Origin: DATMNR01 sp963702765
Lineage (GTDB): Bacteria; Chloroflexota; Ktedonobacteria; Ktedonobacterales; Ktedonobacteraceae
DNA: 64,000 nt
Assembly (NCBI GenBank): GCA_963702765.1
Contig: CAVPEB010000020.1
Coordinates: forward strand, 1 to 64,000
Direction of reading: 5' to 3'
A model generated the notes under the pieces. That model saw nothing but the letters and a program-made list of their open reading frames with translations, searched no databases and had not been told where the DNA came from. Below are positions 9,184-18,326 of this stretch, piece after piece (the stretch's first letter is position 1; each line of letters starts with the position of its first letter). A program made the translations under genes and the position numbers.

Positions 9184-9433
9184 CACTAATCCCTTTCTTG
9201 AGATAAAGATGAACGTAACGCTATTTCTATCATATAATGCATATACATCAGAACCACCAACCATTGCGAGGGAAAAAGATGAAGCGCTACCAGCCATTTG
9301 CCTTATTGATATCGATGACATATAAGTTCCTGGTTGGTGCCTTCGGATATTGTAGGGGCGAGCATTTGCGGCATTGCTTCCAGCATATTGCACTTTAAGC
9401 ACATCTGGCGAAGAGAGGCTGAGCGACCATAGT
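9184..9433. other. intergenic region between divergent genes
   Basis: No gene is supported. It must hold the promoters of the aminotransferase (minus) and of the amidohydrolase (plus). A GTAGGGGCGAG motif at about 9351 resembles other intergenic repeats here. Confidence 0.5.
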
Positions 9434-9503
9434 GTCATTCTGAGCGTGAGCGAAGAATCTCGGTGCCCAATGTGTGAGATTCTTCGCTCACGCTCAGAAT
9501 GAC
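9434..9503. repeat. 70-bp dispersed palindromic repeat, copy 3 (perfect)
   Basis: Two 28-nt arms beginning GTCATTCTGAGCGTGAGC flank a 14-nt centre. The arms differ from copy 2 at several positions but remain exactly complementary to each other. Confidence 0.9.
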
Positions 9504-9624
9504 ACGCAAGTACTCTCCATTTCAACTTCGCTCGTCAACCCTTGTAGAGCTTTTAGAAGGAGATGCTGGAATCAATGGCCCTTGCGGCCGCATTCGCACA
9601 CATACAGCAGAGGAGTATCTAACA

Positions 9625-10980
9625 ATGACGTCATTACTCGTTCAACACGCTGATTTCATTGTATCCATGGACGACAACGACACTCAATGGAGAGATGCAG
9701 CTATCTATATTGTGGATAACGTCATCCAACAGATCGGCACGTCTGAACAGCTTCCGCAAGAAGCAGATCGTATACTCAATGCAAGCAAGATGCTCATCCT
9801 TCCTGGGTTAGTCAATACTCATCACCATTTTTACCAGACACTTACGCGCAATCTTCCTGCGGCCCAGAACGCAAATCTGTTTAACTGGTTGCGCACCCAT
9901 TATCCTATCTGGGCACGTCTGACCCCTGAAGCTATCTTCATCAGCACAAAAATTGCCCTTGCCGAGCTTATGATTTCAGGATGCACGACTTCAAGCGACC
10001 ACACCTATATTTGGCCCAATGGCTCACGGTTAGACGATCAGATTCAAGCCGCCCTTGAGATGGGCGCTCGATTTCATGCAGCTCGTGGCTCAATGTCGGT
10101 CGGAGAAGCACAGGGTGGCCTGCCACCGGATGAGGTTGTAGAGCATGAGGATGCAATCATCAGCGACTCACAGCGCCTGATCGAAAGCTATCACGATGTC
10201 AGCCGTTACGCTATGCTCCGTATCGTGCTTGCACCTTGCTCGCCTTTTTCTGTATCGCCTGCATTGATGCGCGAAAGCGTGGCGCTAGCGCGTTCCTATG
10301 GAGTTCATTCACATACCCACCTTGCCGAAACCCTCGACGAAGCGGAATATTGTACCGCTACATTTGGTAAAACTCCTGTCGAACTGGCAGAAGACCTCGA
10401 TTGGGTTGGTCCTGACGTATGGCATGCTCACATGGTGCATCCCGGAGCTAATGAAATCAGCCGTCTTGGCCAGACACACACTGGAATTGCGCATTGCCCA
10501 AGCTCAAACATGCGCCTGGCATCAGGTATAGCCCCTATTCGCCCGCTCTGGGAAGCTGGCGCGCGCATTGGTCTCGGCGTGGATGGCTCAGCATCCAATG
10601 ATGGCTCTCATTTACTTGACGAAGCGCGACAGGCGTTACTCTTACAGCGCGTTAGTGGAAATCCCGCCGGTCTTACAGCGAAAGAGGCATTCTGGCTGGC
10701 AACTCGGGGTGGTGCCGCCACGTTAGGACGCGACGACATAGGCTATCTTGCGCCTGGCATGGCCGCTGATTTCATCGGCTACCGCTTGGATACTCTTGAC
10801 CTGGCAGGAGGAGCAGTTCACGATCCTCTGGCATCACTCGTTTTTTGCCATCCACCAAAGGTCGATGTAAGCGTTATCAACGGGCAAATTCGGGTCCTCG
10901 ATCAGCAATTGCTTGGCGTCGACCTTCCCATTCTCATCGAACGACATAACGCAATTGCCCGTGCCCTTGCTAGTGGATAA
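9625..10980 (+). CDS. amidohydrolase, 8-oxoguanine deaminase / AtzB-TrzN-like
   Basis: 451-aa member of the amidohydrolase superfamily, subtype I cytosine/purine/triazine deaminases. Metal ligands are visible: LVNTHHHFYQTL (HxH), VHSHTHLAET (His with the Glu two residues on), and GLGVDGSASNDGSHLL (Asp, with the SASND segment conserved in 8-oxoguanine deaminases and hydroxyatrazine aminohydrolases). AHCPSSNMRLASGIAP is the usual active-site loop. The ATG at 9625 has AGAGGAG upstream; a longer frame to 9499 would begin in the repeat. The likely reaction is hydrolytic deamination of an oxidised purine; the exact substrate is inferred from motif similarity only. Confidence 0.8.
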   Translation: MTSLLVQHADFIVSMDDNDTQWRDAAIYIVDNVIQQIGTSEQLPQEADRILNASKMLILPGLVNTHHHFYQTLTRNLPAAQNANLFNWLRTHYPIWARLTPEAIFISTKIALAELMISGCTTSSDHTYIWPNGSRLDDQIQAALEMGARFHAARGSMSVGEAQGGLPPDEVVEHEDAIISDSQRLIESYHDVSRYAMLRIVLAPCSPFSVSPALMRESVALARSYGVHSHTHLAETLDEAEYCTATFGKTPVELAEDLDWVGPDVWHAHMVHPGANEISRLGQTHTGIAHCPSSNMRLASGIAPIRPLWEAGARIGLGVDGSASNDGSHLLDEARQALLLQRVSGNPAGLTAKEAFWLATRGGAATLGRDDIGYLAPGMAADFIGYRLDTLDLAGGAVHDPLASLVFCHPPKVDVSVINGQIRVLDQQLLGVDLPILIERHNAIARALASG

Positions 10981-11044
10981 AACTCATCAAAGTGTGGTGG
11001 TGCTGGGTACGCTCTCCACACCTATCAACAATGGAGAAACCGAT

Positions 11045-12211
11045 TCACCCTACCCTCGCTTTATCAATAACCTGCGCCAGAATTCTGATCCCGGCCTCGA
11101 TATCTTCAGGCTGAGCACAACTGAAAGCAAGACGCAGGTTATGTTCCCCATCAGTTGGATTGACGAAGAACCCTTCACCTGCCGATATAAGCACACCTTC
11201 CTGCTGAGCAAGTCGCTTGACATCCTGAACAAAGACATTCTCTGGTAAACTCAGCCAGATGAAAAATCCGCCTTTCGGGTATGTCCACTTCGTATCCGAT
11301 GGCATATACTGTCTCAATGCTGCTAGCGCAACATCACAACGCATTTTGTAAAGTGACTGCAAGTGATGTATATGCTTCTCCAACGCTCCTGTTTGGCAGT
11401 ACTCAGCAACTATGCGTGCTACGAATGGGTTCGCGCCGCCTCCCATTTGCGCCACACCACAATTGGCACAGTTTTGGATAGACTCTTCTGAGCCCAACAG
11501 CCACCCAAGGCGCAAGCCGGGCGCAAGCGTTTTCGAGAAACTCCCGATACTGAATACTTGCTTGCCATGCGCAAGCTTATAAAAGCTGGCAGGCAACGAC
11601 CCTTCAAAAGAAAGATCGCGATAGACATCATCCTCGACAATCAGTAATCCATAGCGTTGTGCTATTCTGATGATCTCGATACGCCGTGCTTCTGGCAACG
11701 TACTGCCTGTCGGGTTATGAAAATTCGGTATGGTATACAGCATACTGGGAAATACCCCTTTTGAGTGCAGCTGTATCAATTGTTTTTCTAATTCACTCGG
11801 TATGAGGCCATCGTCATCCATTTGAATTGAGCACAACTCAATATGGTGATCCCGAAAAACATGCAGTGCGTCTACATACGTCGGTGCTTCGACCAGTACA
11901 ACTCCACCTGGTTTGGCATATAATCTCGCCAGCATATCCACTCCGCCTGTTGAGCCTGCAATCATCATAAGATTTGCAGGTTGCAGTGAAATGCCTTGGT
12001 CTCGCTGCACTTTCTCCACAAGATATTCAATCAGGCTCCTCGTCCCCTGTTCCTTTCCATACTGTAGTGCTGTATATGCATCAGGCGAGTTTATAACCTG
12101 AAGCATGGCGTTATGCAATTCTTCTGTCAGCAACGTCTTCGGATCGGGATGTCCAAAGTTCAACGAAATGCTATTCGCTGACGTTCCTTGTGGTAAATCA
12201 TTTGAGATCAA
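11045..12211 (-). CDS. PLP-dependent aminotransferase (2-aminoadipate/MocR-like catalytic domain)
   Basis: 388 aa when started at the TTG at 12211, which has AAAGGAC 7 nt upstream; this start overlaps the last codons of the upstream oxidase by 14 nt and suggests translational coupling. An ATG at 12247 is possible but has no ribosome site. Family marks are LNFGHPDPKTLL near the N-terminus, YTIPNFHNPTGSTLPEARR (substrate loop), VEDDVYRDLSFEG, and the cofactor lysine in SIGSFSKTLAPGLRLGWLLG. It lacks the GntR helix-turn-helix of MocR regulators, so it is an enzyme. Paired with ThiO-like oxidase, it may handle glycine or other small amino acids. Confidence 0.8.
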   Translation of the reverse strand: MISNDLPQGTSANSISLNFGHPDPKTLLTEELHNAMLQVINSPDAYTALQYGKEQGTRSLIEYLVEKVQRDQGISLQPANLMMIAGSTGGVDMLARLYAKPGGVVLVEAPTYVDALHVFRDHHIELCSIQMDDDGLIPSELEKQLIQLHSKGVFPSMLYTIPNFHNPTGSTLPEARRIEIIRIAQRYGLLIVEDDVYRDLSFEGSLPASFYKLAHGKQVFSIGSFSKTLAPGLRLGWLLGSEESIQNCANCGVAQMGGGANPFVARIVAEYCQTGALEKHIHHLQSLYKMRCDVALAALRQYMPSDTKWTYPKGGFFIWLSLPENVFVQDVKRLAQQEGVLISAGEGFFVNPTDGEHNLRLAFSCAQPEDIEAGIRILAQVIDKARVG

Positions 12212-13346
12212 AGCTGTGTCCTTTCTCCATGAATCGCTCCAGGCCAAATGGCTGGATCAAAGCTGGTGTCTGTCCGCTGGTAATCAATTCTGCAATCGTC
12301 TTGCCCGTAATCGCGCTTAGCTCAAAGCCGCCAGGGCCATGCCCCGTTGCCAGTATCACATTCTCCCAACCTGGAGCTTTGCCAAGAATTGGGTACGAGT
12401 CGCGTGACCAGGGGCGTAGGCCCGACCAGATATCTACTATGTTGGCATGCTCGAATTCGGATACAAGCTGGATGGCGCTCGAAAGCAGATGTGCGATGCC
12501 ACCAGCGGTATTGCTTTTATCGAAACCCACTTGCTCAATCGTTGCTCCTACATAGATCGTGTTGTCAATCTTGGGCACGATATATATTCCATTCCCAATG
12601 ATCGTATGTTTGAGTGGTGTTGCAGGTTGTTTCAGAGAAAGGATTTGTCCTCGCGCAGGGAAGACAGGTATCTCCAAACCAAGCCAGCTTCCGACTTGTT
12701 CTGACCAGGCGCCTGCTGCCACCACAACACAATCACAGGGTATTGTCCGTCCATGCGCTGTCTGCACTCCTATCACCCTGCCAGATTGCTTTTGGAAACC
12801 TGTAACCTCCGTATGCTCAAAGAAGTTTGCTCCGTACTTCCTTGCAGCTTCTGCATACGCCATGGTCATCATCCGTGGCCTGATACTGACTGTATCTGAC
12901 ACATAAAGAACTGCATCCAGAATATGATCTAATAGTGGCTCGTATTCGTTCACCTTATGATCTGTCAACCACTCTACCTCTGCACCCTGTGCTTGCCAGA
13001 TCTCAGCAAACCTTTTCAGCGTAGTCTGATCATCTCCATCCTGTAGCATATGCAAAGCACCTGTCTGGAAATATTCGACCTGCACGCCGCTCGCAGCTTC
13101 AATCTCTGCGACGACTTGAGCGGTCATTGACCAGCTCGTTAAAAATAGATCGGCAACTGCTTTTGGCCCGGTGAGTACCTCTGCCGGAGAGAGCAATCCA
13201 GCGGCGGCCCTTGAAGCCTCAGCCGCAATTTCTTCACGCTCAATTACACTGACCTGGACGCCAGCCTTGCTCAGTTGATATGCAATGGTACAGCCAATAA
13301 CTCCACCACCGATGATAACCACATCTGTTGTCTGTTTCGTACTCAT
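12198..13346 (-). CDS. FAD-dependent amino-acid oxidase, glycine oxidase (ThiO)-like
   Basis: 382 aa of the DAO family. The N-terminal FAD-binding motif is VVIIGGGVIGCTIAYQLS; AAGLLSPAEV follows as in ThiO, and the C-terminus has WSGLRPWSRDSYPILG and ATGHGPGGFELS, both diagnostic for this group. It oxidises glycine or another small amino acid to imino acid and peroxide; in thiamine synthesis this supplies the glycine imine. No other thiamine gene is present, so a catabolic role is equally possible. AAAGGAG lies 8 nt before the ATG, and an extended -10 (TGC TACAAT) lies at 13366-13374. A degenerate copy of this start region occurs upstream of the M20 gene. Confidence 0.85.
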   Translation of the reverse strand: MSTKQTTDVVIIGGGVIGCTIAYQLSKAGVQVSVIEREEIAAEASRAAAGLLSPAEVLTGPKAVADLFLTSWSMTAQVVAEIEAASGVQVEYFQTGALHMLQDGDDQTTLKRFAEIWQAQGAEVEWLTDHKVNEYEPLLDHILDAVLYVSDTVSIRPRMMTMAYAEAARKYGANFFEHTEVTGFQKQSGRVIGVQTAHGRTIPCDCVVVAAGAWSEQVGSWLGLEIPVFPARGQILSLKQPATPLKHTIIGNGIYIVPKIDNTIYVGATIEQVGFDKSNTAGGIAHLLSSAIQLVSEFEHANIVDIWSGLRPWSRDSYPILGKAPGWENVILATGHGPGGFELSAITGKTIAELITSGQTPALIQPFGLERFMEKGHSFDLK

Positions 13347-13365
13347 TTTGATGCTCCTTTGCTCT

Positions 13366-13374
13366 ATTGTAGCA
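13366..13374 (-). promoter_or_regulatory. extended -10 promoter element of the ThiO-like gene
   Basis: TGC TACAAT on the minus strand, about 20 nt before the start codon, inside a segment duplicated at 18156-18212. No clear -35 is seen. Confidence 0.45.
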
Positions 13375-13579
13375 TCTAGCGCAGCAACTCTTACGATGAC
13401 ATGTTTTCAGTTTAATCCCAGGAATTAAGTGAATATTGAGAAATTTTCTCCTTTTTTTTAGAGCCAAAAGATATTTCTTGACTATGATAATGCTACAGAA
13501 CAATCCAGGCATTTCAAAGTTCTTGGCGCTATGAGCTTGCAAGCAGTAAGAACATATTTATCACGAAAGGATGATCTCT

Positions 13580-14158
13580 ATGTCTGCACCTTTAGATACA
13601 CCTCAACTAGTCAAAGACCTTCAAAAAGGGAACTCTGAAGCCTTCACAATCCTTGTTGAGCGCTTCCAAAAAGAAATCTATTACTATATAGCTAAGCAAG
13701 TGAGAAATCATGAAGATGCGCATGATCTAACTCAGCAGGTATTTTTGAAAGCCTGGCTTCATATTACTGACCTGAAAGAGACGATGTGCTTTAGACTCTG
13801 GTTATACAAAATTGCCCAGAATATGCTGAAGGACAATTGGAGGAAGAAACGGATTACCTCTTTATCATGGGACGATCTGACGGCTAAAGATATAATGCCT
13901 GATATACCTGGACCTGAGAACTGCGCTGAAACGAGAGAGCTGATTAAATTGGCAATGGCCAGCCTTTCTCCAAAACTACGACTTTGCTTGCTGTTATATA
14001 CCCTGAATGGATGCTCGCCATCGGAAACAGCCAGGGCAGTCGGTATCAAGGAAGCAAGTCTAGGCACCTATATCAGCATGGCCCGCAAGCAATTTCGATC
14101 AATGTACCATCATTTAGAGAATGAAAATGTAATCGAGAAACTCGCAAGCTTTGATTGA
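13580..14158 (+). CDS. ECF-type RNA polymerase sigma factor
   Basis: 192 aa with region 2 (AFTILVERFQKEIYYYI through HDLTQQVFLKAWLHI and FRLWLYKIAQNML) and region 4 (SPKLRLCLLLYTLNGCSPSE, then TARAVGIKEASLGTYISMAR). ECF factors direct polymerase to a small regulon, usually under control of an anti-sigma protein; none is encoded next to it. The ATG at 13580 has AAAGG 9 nt upstream, whereas the ATG at 13571 abuts the ribosome site. It lies upstream of the histidine kinase, separated by about 100 bp. It is unlike the transposon-borne sigma factor at 57.4 kb in its linker region. Confidence 0.85.
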   Translation: MSAPLDTPQLVKDLQKGNSEAFTILVERFQKEIYYYIAKQVRNHEDAHDLTQQVFLKAWLHITDLKETMCFRLWLYKIAQNMLKDNWRKKRITSLSWDDLTAKDIMPDIPGPENCAETRELIKLAMASLSPKLRLCLLLYTLNGCSPSETARAVGIKEASLGTYISMARKQFRSMYHHLENENVIEKLASFD

Positions 14159-14256
14159 ATATATGTATGGGTTTCTATTGACACTTCAGTTTGTATAATT
14201 TATGCTCATAATATGTCACTGTGCTTATTCATGCACTGAAGAGATCGGAAGAAAGC

Positions 14257-16065
14257 ATGTTCCAAATGCGATCCATACTAATACCAAAAACAGGCGCTGT
14301 GGATTGGCGGAAACACTACCTCATTGATATTGTATTAGCGTTTCTTGTAGGGCTTCTTTTAACCTGCCTCATCCTTGCCCTTCCTCGTCGAATCCCCCTG
14401 GCTCTCTTTCTATTAATTTACCTGTTTATAGTTCTCTACCTTGTATATAAACGTGGCTTTAGAACCGCAATCCTAACTGCATTTATCGGGTGTGCAACGC
14501 TTGATTTTTTGATTGTACCTCCTCTTCTTTCAATCACTGTTGCTCATGTCGAAGATGGTTGGGAATTGCTCATTTTTCTGCTGTTCGCTATCACTTTATG
14601 TTACACTTACACCCATCTGCTCAATCGCATGGAGAAGGTAAAAAGGCAAAAGGCTGAAGAGAGCGTTCAATACCAGGAACAATTACGCAAGCAACAGGAA
14701 GAAGTCGTTCGTAGAGATCATCACCTGGGTGTCTTTTATGATGTAATGCAGGCAACAAGAGATCAAAATGATTTGAGATCACAGTTGGATCTTATCGCGC
14801 ACACTATCGAAGATACATTCTGCACATGTGGAGTAGTCAGTTGTTCATTTCTTCTACCAAATTTAGATAGCCAACGTTTTCTGGATATGCTTGTCAGGCG
14901 AAACTCTGCTACCGGAGATCTCTCATATAACGAAGAAGTGAGCGTGATGTGGGTCATGCAACATGCTGAATCTGTAGTCATATCTGATGTGCCGGTTATC
15001 TCACATCAGAAGGGCAGTTATCTTCGCAGAGTCATTCCCAATAACACACAGGGTGATCACGAAATCTATCATCGTCACTTTCTGGTTCCTCTCATCTCAG
15101 GGCGACGCGTCCTCGGTGAATTTGGAGAAAAGGTACTTGGCGTTCTGCATATCTTGATAGAGGATATTAATCATCCTGAACTTGAAGTTATCAAGAAATG
15201 TTTGGACCTGTCTTCTCAGTCATCCATATCACAATCAGAACTTTTTCCCAAACTTATAGATTATGCCGTATTTTTGATTGAACAGGCTTTGATTGATCGT
15301 GCATTGATGCAACAGGAAGCGTTAAATAAGGAGCTTCAGAAGCGAACTGAAGAATTGCATACTGCCATCATTTCTTCCGTTTCCCATGATTTCCACTCTC
15401 CTCTTACTTTGATAAAGGGGGCGGCAACCAGTTTAGATAGCCAGGGTTTACACAGCTATAGTGAAGAGGAATATCACCAGACTCTTGAAGATATTGTGAG
15501 CGAAGCAAACTGGCTAGAACGTATCGTCAGTAAAATGCTGGATCTGTCACGAATCGAACAGGGAGTGCTAAAACTCGAAACGGAATTATATCCTATCGAA
15601 GAAATTATCCTGTATACCCTGGATTTAGGTCATATGCGCTCGCTCATTCAGGGACGTGACATTAAAAAAGATATTCCTGAAGGTTTACCTGCTGTTGAAT
15701 TAGACCCGGAGCTTATCAGTCAGGTGTTAGTGAATCTGATTGAAAATGCAATTCGTTATACTCCAAAGGAGTCGCCAATTGAAATCAGGGTAAGGGCAAA
15801 AAAAGCAGAACTGTGTGTAAGTGTTGATGATCATGGACCGGGAATACCGCCATCGGAGTTGAATCATATATTTGAGAGCTTCTATCGAGGAAAACAAGGA
15901 AGAAACGGCTGTGAAGGAATATCACCAAACGAGGGATCGGGTCTCGGATTGGCTGTCTGTAAAGGATTTGTAGAAGCCCATGGAGGGCGTATCTGGGCGG
16001 AAAATCAAGAAGGAGGAGGAGCAAGGGTGCAATTCACTCTGCCGCAACATTCGGAGAAAGGATAG
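14257..16065 (+). CDS. membrane sensor histidine kinase with DUF4118 (KdpD-like)
   Basis: 602 aa. Four N-terminal helices (about residues 20-125) correspond to the DUF4118 membrane domain of KdpD-like kinases. A coiled coil and a GAF-like region follow (about 150-340), then HisKA with the phosphorylated His in SSVSHDFHSPLTLIKG, the N-box LVNLIENAIRYTP, G1 DDHGPGIP and G2 GSGLGLAVCKGF. The ATG at 14257 has GGAAG upstream; a GTG at 14221 is an alternative. It lacks the KdpD ATP-binding and Usp modules, so the signal need not be potassium. The response regulator begins 3 nt after its stop. Confidence 0.9.
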   Translation: MFQMRSILIPKTGAVDWRKHYLIDIVLAFLVGLLLTCLILALPRRIPLALFLLIYLFIVLYLVYKRGFRTAILTAFIGCATLDFLIVPPLLSITVAHVEDGWELLIFLLFAITLCYTYTHLLNRMEKVKRQKAEESVQYQEQLRKQQEEVVRRDHHLGVFYDVMQATRDQNDLRSQLDLIAHTIEDTFCTCGVVSCSFLLPNLDSQRFLDMLVRRNSATGDLSYNEEVSVMWVMQHAESVVISDVPVISHQKGSYLRRVIPNNTQGDHEIYHRHFLVPLISGRRVLGEFGEKVLGVLHILIEDINHPELEVIKKCLDLSSQSSISQSELFPKLIDYAVFLIEQALIDRALMQQEALNKELQKRTEELHTAIISSVSHDFHSPLTLIKGAATSLDSQGLHSYSEEEYHQTLEDIVSEANWLERIVSKMLDLSRIEQGVLKLETELYPIEEIILYTLDLGHMRSLIQGRDIKKDIPEGLPAVELDPELISQVLVNLIENAIRYTPKESPIEIRVRAKKAELCVSVDDHGPGIPPSELNHIFESFYRGKQGRNGCEGISPNEGSGLGLAVCKGFVEAHGGRIWAENQEGGGARVQFTLPQHSEKG

Positions 16066-16068
16066 CGC

Positions 16069-16764
16069 ATGAAAAAGATTCTCGTGGTTGAGGATCGAGA
16101 TACAGCGGTGCATCAACTGAAGCAAAGTCTGGAAAGCAATGGGTATGAGGTATATATCGCGCGTAGAGGAAGAGAAGCATTAGAGGTAATTGCCCAACAT
16201 CGTGTTGATCTTGTGTTACTTGATCTTGGGCTTCCGGATATCAGTGGTCTCCATATTTGTAAAGAATTTCGAGCGGATCATCCAACATTGCCCATCATTA
16301 TTCTTTCAGTGAAATCTGATGAAAGTGACAAAGTACGTGCCCTCAAACTATGTGCTGACGACTATGTTTCAAAACCGTACTACACAGACGAGTTGCTTGC
16401 CCGCATCAATGTGCAATTTCTCCATGCTGAGCGCATGCGTTCAGGCACGCAAAGACGAACATATACAGCAGAGCCTTTAGAAGTTAATTTTGTGCAACGG
16501 CGTGTGAGAGTGAATGGGCAAGAAATTGAGTTGACTTATACGGAGTTTGAGTTATTAAAAACACTTATTGACAATATTGGCAAGATTGTCACCTATGACT
16601 TCATCCTCTCTAAAGTCTGGGACGATGATGACAACTCCGAGCGCAAGAATATTCATGTGTATATCAATCGTTTACGCAAAAAAATTGAGGTTCCTGCCCA
16701 GTGCCGATTTATCTACAATGAAGCAAAAGTTGGGTATCGATTCCAGGCCGAGGGTATCCATTAG
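16069..16764 (+). CDS. OmpR/KdpE-family response regulator
   Basis: 231 aa. The receiver domain has the acidic pair VVEDRD, phospho-acceptor Asp in LVLLDLGLPD, Thr/Ser position ILSVKS and Lys in YVSKPY. The winged-helix output domain ends with ERKNIHVYINRLRKKIE and VGYRF. AGAAAGGA near the kinase stop serves as ribosome site, so it is coupled to the kinase gene. No kdpFABC or other obvious target is adjacent. Its stop overlaps that of the convergent M20 gene by a few bases. Confidence 0.92.
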   Translation: MKKILVVEDRDTAVHQLKQSLESNGYEVYIARRGREALEVIAQHRVDLVLLDLGLPDISGLHICKEFRADHPTLPIIILSVKSDESDKVRALKLCADDYVSKPYYTDELLARINVQFLHAERMRSGTQRRTYTAEPLEVNFVQRRVRVNGQEIELTYTEFELLKTLIDNIGKIVTYDFILSKVWDDDDNSERKNIHVYINRLRKKIEVPAQCRFIYNEAKVGYRFQAEGIH

Positions 16765-18134
16765 CCCATTGCTCCCAGATAAGTCAGCATAGCGGCCCCT
16801 GTCTTAATACCTGAAAAGAACCTCGCTATCTCCATATTCTCATTAGGCGCGTGATTTGCTTCATCAGCATTCGCATAAGGCACGCCAAAGGTTGGAATAC
16901 CTAGAGTTTTGGTGAATACATATTCTGGAATGCTGGCCCCCATTGCTGGAACAAGCAGTGGATAGGCGCCCTGCGCAGCACGCATAGCTTCTCTAATCGG
17001 CTCTGTAAAAGGCGAATCCAGCGAAGTTTTCGAGGGATCCATTCCTCCATGGCTGGTAACGGCGACTTCCGGAGCAAAGCGTTGCACATGAGCCTTGACT
17101 TTTGCCAGGACCTCCTCAGCGGTTTGAGCCTCCACGAGTCGAATATCGCACTTGGCAACGGCTTCATGCGGGAGGACTGTTTTGGAACCAGGTCCACCAT
17201 ATCCACCGTGTATACCATTTATAGTGAGCGTTGGCCATGCCGCCAGGCGTTCAAAATAGCCACGCTCCTGCGGCTCATCGAGCTGCTTTAGTCCAAGTGA
17301 GCGCTTTACATCATCAACATCGATTGGAAGCTGTGCCAATGCTTCTCGTTCTTTATCTGAAATCGGCAGAACATGCTCATAAAATCCATCAATTGTGACC
17401 TCGCCCCGATCATTTTTCATGGTAGCAAGCAGGTGAACCAGCGTCCATAGAGGATTGGGCACGATTCCTCCCCAGTGACCCGAATGAAGATCTCGGTTAG
17501 CCCCATAAGCTCGTAATTCGATATCCAGGACACCACGCACTCCGAAACAAAGGGTCGATTGTCCGTCTTCGTGGACAGGGCCATCACTGAAAATGACAAG
17601 GTCGGCCTTCAATTCTTCATGATGCTCACTGACAAACTCTGACATGTGTGGGCTGCCCACTTCTTCCTCACCTTCAAGCAAAACCTTTACATTGCAGGGT
17701 AACGTCTTCCAGCATGCCAGAAGAGTTTCAATCGCCATTAACTGGGCAAAATGCTGTCCTTTGTTGTCGCCTACTCCGCGTGCGAAAAGACGACCATCGC
17801 GAATAGCGGGCTCAAACGGCGGAGAGATCCACTCTTCTAACGGGTCAGGCGGCTGAACATCATAATGTCCATACAGTAGAACTGTTGGTACGTCGCCACC
17901 TACAACATACTCGCCAAACACCATAGGCCAGCCGCTGGTAGGCATAATACGCACGGACAAACCCATCTCTCGCATCACACCCGCGATATATTCTGCGACC
18001 TCACCAATCCCCTCACCATAAGCGCTGATACTCGGTCGGCGTACATAATCAATCAGTCGTGCCAAAAAAGCTTGAGCATGTTCATCAACATACGCAAAAA
18101 CTTTATCTAAATTGGGAGTGAGTGACGTATCCAT
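16761..18134 (-). CDS. M20-family metallopeptidase (dipeptidase-like)
   Basis: 457 aa. Zinc ligands and catalytic residues of the M20 family are visible: VLLYGHYDVQP (His, then the catalytic Asp), ARGVGDNKGQ (bridging Asp), LLEGEEEVGSPH (catalytic Glu and ligand Glu), VIFSDGP (Asp) and the final NADEANHAPNE (His). The dimerisation domain insert DLHSGHWGGIVPNP is typical of the M20 dipeptidase and carboxypeptidase-like group. It hydrolyses short peptides or N-acyl amino acids. GGAG lies 9 nt before the ATG. The promoter appears borrowed from the ThiO-like gene, since the upstream DNA is a degenerate copy of that gene's start. Confidence 0.9.
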   Translation of the reverse strand: MDTSLTPNLDKVFAYVDEHAQAFLARLIDYVRRPSISAYGEGIGEVAEYIAGVMREMGLSVRIMPTSGWPMVFGEYVVGGDVPTVLLYGHYDVQPPDPLEEWISPPFEPAIRDGRLFARGVGDNKGQHFAQLMAIETLLACWKTLPCNVKVLLEGEEEVGSPHMSEFVSEHHEELKADLVIFSDGPVHEDGQSTLCFGVRGVLDIELRAYGANRDLHSGHWGGIVPNPLWTLVHLLATMKNDRGEVTIDGFYEHVLPISDKEREALAQLPIDVDDVKRSLGLKQLDEPQERGYFERLAAWPTLTINGIHGGYGGPGSKTVLPHEAVAKCDIRLVEAQTAEEVLAKVKAHVQRFAPEVAVTSHGGMDPSKTSLDSPFTEPIREAMRAAQGAYPLLVPAMGASIPEYVFTKTLGIPTFGVPYANADEANHAPNENMEIARFFSGIKTGAAMLTYLGAMG

Positions 18135-18155
18135 AATCTAATGCTCCGAAGATAG

Positions 18156-18212
18156 CCACATCTGTTGTCCGTCTCGTACTTATTTGATGCTCCATCGCTC
18201 TATTGTAGCATC
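18156..18212 (-). pseudogene. duplicated start region of the ThiO-like gene (promoter plus first codons)
   Basis: About 57 bp closely matching 13318-13377, including the extended -10 TGC TACAAT (18202-18210), the ribosome site and the first thirteen or so codons. The start codon has changed to ATA and an indel is present, so no protein is made. It lies upstream of the M20 gene and may supply its promoter. Confidence 0.7.
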
Positions 18213-18326
18213 AATTCCTCATAATCGATGATGATATCACAGCAGCACTTTCATTCTCTCTCCGGTTTATTGTATGCTGAAAAGGCATCGAGAAGTGAGT
18301 AAAGGAATTGCCAGGAAGGGAACGAG

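Noticed and set aside
14178..14199. TTGACA and TATAAT upstream of the histidine kinase
   Set aside because: The spacing is 10 nt, too short for a sigma-70 promoter.
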